Source of the DNA: Treponema sp.
GTDB lineage: Bacteria; Spirochaetota; Spirochaetia; Treponematales; Treponemataceae
Assembly (NCBI GenBank): GCA_018385415.1
Contig: JAHAZA010000036.1
Location: 1 to 13,049, forward strand
Reading direction: 5' to 3'
Length of the DNA: 13,049 nucleotides
Shown here piece by piece: positions 1-6,484 of this stretch; positions within the stretch are counted from its first letter, which is position 1; each line of letters starts with the position of its first letter. The notes under the pieces were generated by a model. The model saw nothing but the letters and a program-made list of their open reading frames with translations, ran no database searches and was not told where the DNA came from. The translations under genes were made by a program, and so were the position numbers.

Positions 1-174
1 AGGGATTAGATTTGCCTGTCGCAACAAAAAAGAAGAATCTTACAATAGGCAACAAACAGACACTCTGTTTAAAAAACGAAAAATGTCTGCTTTACGCTTT
101 GCATAATCTATAATGCGTTTGCCCTGCCGGTTGTGTAAATCGTAACCGGTGATAAAAAAATCATACTCCCCTAC
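1..174. other. Left-edge stretch without a confident gene
   Basis: Short frames are open here but none can be assigned. A plus-strand frame is open from position 3 to a TAA at 111-113 and could be the 3' end of a gene that begins outside the window. On the minus strand, just past the AAA+ stop, an ATG at 162-164 follows a GGGGAG stretch only one base away. It reads 18 codons before a stop. With one extra T in the T7 run just after the ATG it would read about 41 codons. An imperfectly placed hairpin (CCGGTT 127-132, AACCGG 144-149) lies inside. I see no RNA gene and no clear terminator. Confidence 0.4.
127..149. other. 6-bp inverted repeat downstream of the AAA+ gene
   Basis: CCGGTT at 127-132 pairs with AACCGG at 144-149 around an 11-nt loop. 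No T-run follows the stem on the minus strand, where the AAA+ transcript would need one, and on the plus strand an A-run follows. It is therefore not a standard intrinsic terminator. It could still be an mRNA 3'-end hairpin or chance. Confidence 0.3.
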
Positions 175-1839
175 TTACAAACAAAATCCCACACGCTTTG
201 CCCCATTCGGATTCTCGAGCTTTTCACTCTTGCACATATCATGAATATCATTGATTGCTGGTCTCTCCCCGGTAATCACTTCGTTCATGGCAATCTTGCG
301 TACGATGTTGTCTATCTGTCCGCCTGAGAAGTCATAATCCTTTGCAAATTCGGTGGCCGCTTCTTTGTCGAGCCAGGTCAGCTTGTTCATCCAGATAGAA
401 GTCTTAGCTTCTGTTGATGGATTTTCAAACTTAATCTTGAAGAGGAAGCGGCGTTCGAAGGCTGAGTCCATATTTGAGGCGAGGTTTGTTGTGGCGATGA
501 AAATGCCCTTCAGGTTTTCAAGTTCTTCGAGGATGATATTCTGTATGGCGTTTTCGGTCTGGGCGCAGTTGCCGGAAGTGTCTTCCTTTCGCTTTGATAT
601 GAGGGCATCTGCTTCGTTGAAGAGCAGAATTGGCATTAGTTCGCCTTTCTTTTCCGCAATTTCGCAGGCGTTTTTATAGCTTGTGAAAATCTTTTTGATA
701 CGCTTTTCGCTTTCACCGAACCAGGCAGATTTTGCTTCACTGATATCAACATGGACAATAGAGCGACCGGTTTCCTTTGCAATTTGCATAACAGATTCAG
801 TCTTTCCAGTTCCAGGTGCTCCATAAAGCAGAACAGCTACGCCTACAGGAAGGCCATCGTCCTTGAGTCGCTTCTGAATGTTTTTGAGTTTTTCATCTTG
901 CAGTGCATTTTTGAGGCGGTTGATTTCCTTCTGATTTTCTTCGCTGTAGAAGAGCTTTTTTTCTTTGATGGAATCAGTTTTAATCAGATTTTTCTCATTA
1001 ATTGATTCTTCAAAAAGGAAGGCTTTTTCTCCTAGAACCAGCTTCTTGCCCTTATCAGATAGAGTTATTGTTGCATCAGATAGATTTCCTTTCTTTGTGA
1101 ATTCAATAAGTCCCTTTTGAAACAATTCATGCTTTTCTTCCATCATCTCGGTGGCAACAGAATATCTTCTTCCGCCGTCATACAAATCAGCAATGGTGGC
1201 ATTCAGATTAGATTCACCACCTTCGAGTACATCATGTGTTACATCATAAAGGAAGAATCGATGATTACACTCCTCAAGTGCATCCATTACCCGTTTAATC
1301 ATGCCGAGATTTTTATGCTTGTTTTCATACTGCCTCAATTCACGCTGTATGGCATATGCAGACATCTCCTCTCCCCTGCGGGCTTCATAGCGTTCTGCGA
1401 AGTAATTGAGGAAGTCGATATCATCTACTTCTTTTTTAGATTGAGGGATGAATTCAACATTGTTATAGAGAGATTCACAAAAATCACTTACTGGCTGAAA
1501 GTTGTCACGGCCACGCTGCCATTCAAGAAAGCCCTTTTCAATCAATAATTCAATATCTTTTCTCCAGGACATAATAGACATTGCGGTCACTTCGATTATA
1601 TTACAAATATCTCTCATTGTACTTGAATCACGGTAGGCAATATACTTATCGCAAACAATACAGATTATCCAGATTTGTGTCTGAGAAAGTTTATAAAGAT
1701 TTGTCAGCTTTTCCATGGCAGTTGTATATTGTTTTGTTTTCTTGATTCTGAGTTTTGAATCTTTTAGAGCTCCATAGACACAAGCCATAGCATTTGAAAT
1801 GTTCCATCTGATTTTCTTTTCATTCATCTGTTCGTTCAT
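175..1839 (-). CDS. AAA+ ATPase with N-terminal winged-helix-like region
   Basis: A 554-residue cytoplasmic ATPase. The start is the ATG at 1837-1839, chosen because AGAGGTGA (1844-1851) sits at ribosome-binding distance; a longer reading frame would begin inside the promoter. Residues of roughly 45-115 look like a helix-turn-helix or winged-helix region, and the middle is charged and helical. The C-terminal AAA module has Walker A GAPGTGKT (340-347), Walker B ILLFNEAD (404-411) and an arginine-finger segment FERRF with R463/R464. The usual DE of Walker B is NE here, but the catalytic Glu409 is kept, so ATP hydrolysis is plausible. The family uses ATP to remodel proteins or nucleic-acid complexes; the substrate is unknown. 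The gene is divergent from the FlhA-like operon and shares its operator type. The family is clear, the specific role is not. Confidence 0.85.
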   Translation of the reverse strand: MNEQMNEKKIRWNISNAMACVYGALKDSKLRIKKTKQYTTAMEKLTNLYKLSQTQIWIICIVCDKYIAYRDSSTMRDICNIIEVTAMSIMSWRKDIELLIEKGFLEWQRGRDNFQPVSDFCESLYNNVEFIPQSKKEVDDIDFLNYFAERYEARRGEEMSAYAIQRELRQYENKHKNLGMIKRVMDALEECNHRFFLYDVTHDVLEGGESNLNATIADLYDGGRRYSVATEMMEEKHELFQKGLIEFTKKGNLSDATITLSDKGKKLVLGEKAFLFEESINEKNLIKTDSIKEKKLFYSEENQKEINRLKNALQDEKLKNIQKRLKDDGLPVGVAVLLYGAPGTGKTESVMQIAKETGRSIVHVDISEAKSAWFGESEKRIKKIFTSYKNACEIAEKKGELMPILLFNEADALISKRKEDTSGNCAQTENAIQNIILEELENLKGIFIATTNLASNMDSAFERRFLFKIKFENPSTEAKTSIWMNKLTWLDKEAATEFAKDYDFSGGQIDNIVRKIAMNEVITGERPAINDIHDMCKSEKLENPNGAKRVGFCL

Positions 1840-1866
1840 ATAGTCACCTCTCGTTCTACACACATA

Positions 1867-1899
1867 AAGATACATGCGGAAACTATCATTTTATGATAG
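1867..1899 (-). promoter_or_regulatory. Operator-promoter module of the AAA+ gene
   Basis: Perfect 7-3-7 palindrome CTATCATTTTATGATAG at 1883-1899. Ten nt further downstream on the minus strand lies a -10-like TATCTT (1867-1872), followed by 27 nt to the ATG. The palindrome occupies the -35 position, where no TTGACA-like hexamer is seen. The same 33-bp layout occurs at three other promoters in the window. Whether the bound protein activates or represses cannot be told from sequence. Confidence 0.75.
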
Positions 1900-1916
1900 A
1901 GAGGATAATTTTTTGG

Positions 1917-1945
1917 AAAAAAATCTGGAAAACTTAATTTCCAGA
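1917..1945 (-). terminator. Orphan minus-strand intrinsic terminator-like hairpin
   Basis: A perfect 8-bp inverted repeat, TCTGGAAA (1924-1931) and TTTCCAGA (1938-1945), encloses a 6-nt loop. On the minus strand it is followed directly by seven Ts (1917-1923), the layout of a Rho-independent terminator, although the stem is only moderately GC-rich. No minus-strand gene lies upstream of it. It may stop antisense transcription from the FlhA-like side before the AAA+ promoter, end a short RNA, or be a second regulator-binding palindrome. Confidence 0.45.
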
Positions 1946-2029
1946 ACCAGAGGTAGTGATGATTATAATTTATAGAAGTTGCAGTATTCATGCATTAAAG
2001 TTGTAGTTTAACAGAAAATGTTGATCACA

Positions 2030-2062
2030 CTATCACTAGATGATAGTACTTGTATGTAATAT
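2030..2062 (+). promoter_or_regulatory. Operator-promoter module of the FlhA-like/cREC operon
   Basis: Palindrome CTATCACTAGATGATAG at 2030-2046, with one mismatched pair. A 10-nt spacer follows, then a -10-like TAATAT at 2057-2062, then 19 nt to the ATG at 2082. No consensus -35 is visible; the palindrome takes its place. The geometry is identical to the AAA+, dnaE-like and addB promoters, but on the opposite strand. Confidence 0.75.
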
Positions 2063-2081
2063 TTATTCAGAGGTGAATCCA

Positions 2082-2852
2082 ATGAATAAAATTATTTCGA
2101 AAATAAAAGAACTTCTTCCGCTGATAATGCTGTTTTTTGCATTGGTTTTGATTTTCGTACCGCTTCCAATCATGCTGATTCAGGTGCTGCTTGTTCTGGA
2201 TACTGCTTTTTCTTTATGCCTGTTCTTGTCTAAGTTCTTTAATAGCACGGCTATTGCTTATCATTTTCCACGCCTGTTCATCTATAATTCGATTTACACC
2301 TGTGGAATCGCAATCGCAACTACAAGAACATTTCTTTCAATAGAGAATCTTAATGATTATATCCCTCTGGTCCTGAATATTGGCCGCTGGATTTGCTGCG
2401 ACAACTATGTCTGCGGCTTTTTCACTACCCTCTTATTCTCTTCTGCAATCTTAATGTACTGCCATCTGCATGTCCAAAAATGTCAGGAACTGGCTGCAAG
2501 AATTTGTTTAGATATGATGAATCAGAAACTGTTTGATATCGACAGACAGGTTGAGCAGAAACAAATTACAATTGAAGAGGGCGAAATTGAGAAGAGAAAA
2601 GTTCAGCTCGATATTGATTATCACAGCTCCATGGATGGATCTTCTAAATTCCTGGAAGGAGCAGTAGCAGCGCTGGCTGTTCTATTTGTTATAGCGACAG
2701 GCGGTGGCGTAGCAGTTGGAATCCTTGATATGAACCTGTTCTGGAAGGACTCTCTGAATCAATATATCATGCTTTCCTGTGGCTATCTTGTTTTATTTGT
2801 TGTGCCATTGTTTTTAACTTCACTTAGTTTTAAGATTAACAAATTGGAGTAG
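2082..2852 (+). CDS. FlhA/SctV-type (FHIPEP) membrane-domain-only protein
   Basis: A 256-residue membrane protein. The start is ATG 2082, preceded by AGAGGTGA (2069-2076); an upstream ATG lies inside the operator and is rejected. Hydrophobic segments lie near residues 11-29, 30-50, 62-86, 108-127, 183-205 and 217-242. Family signatures in order are VPLPIMLIQVLL (26-37), FPRLF...ATTRTFL (62-85), QELAARICLDMM (125-136) with FDID at 141-144, an acidic/basic loop, and MDGSSKF (174-180). In FlhA the corresponding parts are PLP, FP...[26 protein letters not shown] and MDGASKF. Full FlhA/SctV proteins have about 650-700 residues with a large cytosolic domain that docks export substrates. Here the protein ends right after the last membrane segment, and MPGKQM is degraded to MMNQKL. 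Secretion by itself is therefore unlikely; a channel or membrane anchor is more plausible. It is coupled to the cREC gene 5 nt downstream. Family placement is by eye. Confidence 0.75.
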   Translation: MNKIISKIKELLPLIMLFFALVLIFVPLPIMLIQVLLVLDTAFSLCLFLSKFFNSTAIAYHFPRLFIYNSIYTCGIAIATTRTFLSIENLNDYIPLVLNIGRWICCDNYVCGFFTTLLFSSAILMYCHLHVQKCQELAARICLDMMNQKLFDIDRQVEQKQITIEEGEIEKRKVQLDIDYHSSMDGSSKFLEGAVAALAVLFVIATGGGVAVGILDMNLFWKDSLNQYIMLSCGYLVLFVVPLFLTSLSFKINKLE

Positions 2853-2857
2853 ATATA

Positions 2858-3187
2858 ATGAAAAAGCTTTTATGGCTAGATGATTTCAGAAATCCGGCAG
2901 ACTATGCTACCGGAGAATATGATATCTCTTGGGCAAAGAACTTCGCAGAGTTCTGTGCCATCATAAACGAACACGGTCTCCCTGACATCATCTGCTTTGA
3001 TCACGACCTTGGTGAAGAAAAGTCCGGCCTTGATTGTGCGAAATTTGTCGTTAATTACTGCCAGACCAACAACCTTGATATCCCCGAGTACGATATCCAG
3101 AGCTCAAATGTCGTTGGAAAAGATAATATCCGAAGTCTGATGAATAACTGGCACAGGGTGTATATAACTAATAATTCTTCAAATTAA
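2858..3187 (+). CDS. cREC-type receiver-like protein (cyclic-phosphate processing receiver family)
   Basis: A 109-residue single-domain soluble protein. It resembles the cREC group of receiver-like domains, proposed in comparative-genomics work to process cyclic phosphates. Visible motifs are LLWLDDFRNP (4-13, with D8 and D9), CFDHDLG (46-52), GLDCAKFV (57-64) and QSSNVVG (81-87). In typical members the last motif reads HSxNPxG, so the His is Gln and the Pro is Val here; activity may be altered. A GGAG overlapping the upstream stop serves as ribosome-binding site, 5 nt separate the genes, and the start is ATG 2858, so translation is probably coupled to the FlhA-like gene. Its TAA shares the palindromic TTAA at 3184-3187 with the convergent gene's stop. 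An ordinary response regulator is a less likely reading, since the switch Thr/Ser and Lys pattern is not evident. Confidence 0.7.
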   Translation: MKKLLWLDDFRNPADYATGEYDISWAKNFAEFCAIINEHGLPDIICFDHDLGEEKSGLDCAKFVVNYCQTNNLDIPEYDIQSSNVVGKDNIRSLMNNWHRVYITNNSSN

Positions 3188-3537
3188 TCCCCATCTTCAA
3201 TAGTACCACCAAATTCATCAATCAATTTTTGCACAACAACAGGCAAGTTCTTCTTTCGCTTTTTGATTAGACGAAGGACTTTGGGATAAGTTCTCTTAAT
3301 TATGCGTTTATAGCTCTTGAACTCCTCTACCATTGCTTTATCTGATTTGATGAAATTCCAGAATTCCGTGATATCTAAAAGAAAGAGCAGTAGTTCCAGT
3401 TCATCTTTAAGCTTTAGTAAAACCTCATAATTGTAGTTCTTTATTGCGACACTTGTTAGATCTTCAGGAGAAATGGTCCTGCTCTTTATTAGATCAATAA
3501 TTTCATAAACATCTAAGTCGTCAGTTTGCGTAATCAT
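3184..3537 (-). CDS. Hypothetical 117-residue protein after the dnaE-like gene
   Basis: I do not recognise a family. The product is small, soluble and highly charged: an acidic N-terminus (DDLDVYEIIDLIKSR), a Leu/Glu-rich helical middle (LKLKDELELLLFLLDI), then a very basic stretch around residues 75-97 and an acidic end. The ATG at 3535-3537 follows GGGAGGG, which overlaps the dnaE-like stop codon (3542-3544), so it is probably translated from the same mRNA. The sequence does not resemble the missing DnaE C-terminus (OB fold or tau-binding region). It may be a small partner protein or an unrelated passenger. Its stop codon overlaps the convergent cREC stop. Confidence 0.65.
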   Translation of the reverse strand: MITQTDDLDVYEIIDLIKSRTISPEDLTSVAIKNYNYEVLLKLKDELELLLFLLDITEFWNFIKSDKAMVEEFKSYKRIIKRTYPKVLRLIKKRKKNLPVVVQKLIDEFGGTIEDGD

Positions 3538-3541
3538 TGTT

Positions 3542-6408
3542 CTACCCTCCCTTCAGAAGAGTTGGTCTGTTTTCCCCAAAGCAATCAAAGCCACCTGTTT
3601 TTATAAGTACCTCAATTGCTTTTTTATTCACCAGTTGCTTCTTTAATCCATTGATTTCTTCTTTGCACATTACAACACGCTCAAGAAAATCCATAAAGCT
3701 TTTATAAGGGCCATTTTCTTCACGTTCCTTTACAATTGCATTTGCGGCACTTTCTCCCATGCACTTGATTCCTTCAAACCCAAAGACAATATGACCGTCA
3801 ACAACATCGAACTTTGCATCAGAGCGATTTACATCCGGTGCATCAACAGGGATTCCAAGACGTCGTGCTTCTTCAATGTAAACCAGAAGTTTATCTGTAG
3901 AGGTGATCTCATTTGTAAGGTTTGCGGCCATATATTCGGCCGGATAATTAGCTTTAAGCCATCCAGTTCTATATGCCAGGACTGAATATGCTGCAGCGTG
4001 TGATTTATTAAATCCATAGCCGGCAAAAGGCTCCATAATTCTGAAAATCTCGTCAGCGTGCTCTTTTTTTAAGCCTTGTTTTACAGCACCTTCCTCAAAA
4101 GTTATGAGCTGCTTTGCCATTTCCTCTTTAATCTTTTTTCCCATGGTACGACGAAGCAAATCTGCTCCACCAAGTGAGTAACCGGCAATTCTCTGGGCTA
4201 CCTGCATAACCTGTTCCTGATATACCATTACTCCGTTTGTCTCTTTTAAGATTCCTTCAAGACAAGGATCTGGATACTTAACTGTACTTGGATCCCATTT
4301 TCCTTTTACATATTGATCAATGAACTGCATTGGTCCCGGACGATATAGGGCATTTAAGGCTACAAGCTCTTCAATTCTCTGCGGTTTTGCATTACGCAGA
4401 ATTTTCTGCATTCCTGGAGACTCGAACTGGAAAATTGCAACAGTATCACCACGAGTGAATAAATCAAATGTCTTTTCATCAGTTTCGCTAACCTGACTTG
4501 TAATAAATTCAGGTGCATCAGGAGCTTTGTGCTTGTTGATGATTTCTTCTGTGTAACGGATTAATGATAGTGTTTTCAGTCCAAGGTAATCGAACTTTAC
4601 AAGTCCACAAGGTTCTATGATATCCATGGTATACTGAACGGCAAGCTTACCGGTTTCATTATCCTTATACACTGGGGCCCAGTTTGGAAGCTCGGTAAGA
4701 CCAATTACCATTCCGGATGCGTGAAGAGAAACTCCTCTGATTACATTTTCAAGCTTTCTGGCAATACGGAATAATCGCTCGTATTGAGGATATTTTTGAA
4801 CATCTGTGTAGGGAATCAGTTTCCCGTTATCTGGAGTTTCTTTTGTTGGAGGTGTAAGTGCCATATCCAGAGTAAACTTCGGATCATCTTCTGGTATGCA
4901 GTCTGTAAGTACCTTTACTTCTGGAAGCAGAATATCAAGAACACGGGCTACATCTTTTATTACCTGCTTAGCCTTTAAGGTAGCGAAAGTAACAATATGG
5001 CCAACGTTATCATTTCCATACAAATCGCGGGTATGCTGAATAATCTCCTGTCGATAGTCGAAGTCCATATCAACGTCAAAGTCAGGCATAGAAACTCGTT
5101 CTGGATTAAGGAAGCGTTCAAAGATGAGCTTGTAGCGAATTGGGTCGATATCAGTAATAGTCATAGCATAGGCTACAATTGAACCAGCACCAGAACCTCG
5201 ACCTGGACCAATCGGGATATAGTGCTTTGGACAGTTATTTACATTATCCCAAGTTGATTTAGCCCAATTGATAAATTCCCAAACTATTAAGAAATAACCG
5301 GAAAAGCCCATTTGAAAAATGATACCAAGCTCGTATTCTGTTCTGTCCCGGATTTCCTGGGTAATAACGTCGTAGCGTTTTTAAGGCCTTCCTCGACCAG
5401 ATATCGAACATAATCATCCTGATCAAGCTTATAATCATCGCCATGTGTACAGAACTGGTCCGGAAGCTTAAAGCGTGGAAGACAATCCTTCAACTGCTGT
5501 GTCTTATACTGAGGGATTGTTACATCGCACATATTAGCAATTTTTGTTGTATTCGAGATTAACTCAGGCATATCCGGGAATAGCATCTGCATTTCACTTT
5601 CGGATTTTAAGTACCACTCTGGTCTTCCATCACCCATTTTTCTACGGTTAGAATCATCCAAAAGCTGCTGAAAGCCGATACAGCAAAGAGCATCCTGTGC
5701 CTCTGCCTCTTCCTTATAGCAGTAGTGAACATCATTTGTAACTACCATAGGGATATCAAGCTCGCGGGCAAGCTTAATCATTTTTTCATTTGTATACTTC
5801 TGATCGGCTAATCCATGATCCTGAAGTTCAATATAGTAATGATCAGGACCAAAAAGATTTTTATACTTCAAAGCAAGCTCACGTGCTTCATCATCCATAT
5901 CATTAAGAAGCAGCTGAGGCAGCTCTCCCTGAATACAGGCAGAAAGACAGATAATTCCTTCGTGGTATTTTTCAAGAAGTTCAAAATCAATTCGAGGCTT
6001 AGACCAGAATCCGTCTCGGTAGGCAAGAGATGACAGCCAGCACATGTTTTTGTAGCCGGTTACATTCTCACATAAAAGGATTAAATGGAAGTATTTCTTT
6101 TTACCGCTGCCATATGGAACCGGAGTCTGCTCAGTATGGTTTCCGTAAGCAACTTAGAACTCTTCTCCAATAATTGGATTAATTCCATTAGCACGACAGA
6201 TATGTTCAAAGTTCAATACACCGAACATATTACCGTGATCGGTCAAAGCCAAAGCAGGCATATTTAATTGCTTTGCACGAGCTATAAGAGTATTTAGTTT
6301 TGAAGCACCATCTCTGATAGAATAATCCGAGTGCACATGGAGATGAATGAATTCAGAAACAGGAGTTCCTTCTGGGGCCGAATCAAAGATTTTGATTTTT
6401 AACGCCAT
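3542..6408 (-). pseudogene. dnaE: DnaE-type DNA polymerase III alpha paralogue, C-terminally short, with in-frame stop and frameshift
   Basis: The start is ATG 6406-6408, with AGAGGT (6414-6419) upstream. Three pieces form one family C polymerase of about 955 codons. The PHP domain shows HLHVHSDYS, LTDHGNMFG, LSACIQGE and VTNDVHY. The polymerase core has GPGRGSGAGS, the catalytic-aspartate motif PDFDVDMDFD (about residue 440) and KFDYLGLKTLS. There are two lesions. Codon 85 is TAA (6154-6156), where the family has Tyr (EFYVA), and the reading frame stays the same beyond it. A -1 frameshift falls in the run of five Ts at 5378-5382; one added base restores GLKKRYD and the family segment that follows. 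The gene ends at GGFDCFGENRP...LLKGG, about 200 residues before a normal DnaE end, so the OB fold, clamp-binding region and tau-binding tail are absent. DHGNMFG and the KPRID segment favour a DnaE1 rather than DnaE2 origin. It is either a decaying paralogue or an intact one with two sequence errors. Confidence 0.8.
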
Positions 6409-6436
6409 TTAATACCTCTGTATTCAAGATACGTTC

Positions 6437-6469
6437 AGTATAAATGGCAGGTCTATCATAGTATGATAA
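6437..6469 (-). promoter_or_regulatory. Operator-promoter module of the dnaE-like gene
   Basis: Palindrome CTATCATAGTATGATAA at 6453-6469, with its outermost pair mismatched. Ten nt further on the minus strand comes the -10-like TATACT (6437-6442), then 28 nt to the ATG. It lies between the addA stop and the dnaE-like start, so the polymerase gene has its own controlled promoter in addition to any read-through from addA. A TTGACT (6471-6476) is present but is 28 nt from TATACT, too far to be the -35. Confidence 0.75.
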
Positions 6470-6484
6470 TAGTCAAAAAAAGTT

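Noticed and set aside
127..149. Hairpin after the AAA+ gene as an intrinsic terminator.
   Set aside because: There is no T-run after the stem on the AAA+ transcript strand.
1117..1548. Long plus-strand open frame opposite the AAA+ gene (143 codons), and similar ones opposite addA, addB and the dnaE-like gene.
   Set aside because: They are antisense shadows of well-supported genes, with no ribosome-binding site and low-complexity, unprotein-like translations.
1840..1875. Twelve-residue N-terminal extension of the AAA+ protein.
   Set aside because: It begins within the promoter module (overlapping the -10), whereas ATG 1839 has AGAGGTGA at normal spacing.
2040..2081. Earlier ATG at 2040 extending the FlhA-like protein by 14 residues.
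   Set aside because: It lies inside the operator and before the -10, so it would not be in the mRNA; ATG 2082 has a good ribosome-binding site.
4564..4570. ATGATAG half-site inside the dnaE-like gene.
   Set aside because: There is no matching left half and it lies within conserved coding sequence.
5377..5384. Programmed -1 ribosomal frameshifting to make full-length DnaE.
   Set aside because: The zero-frame codons CTT AAA AAC do not form a standard slippery heptamer, and the upstream TAA at 6154 would still block the product.
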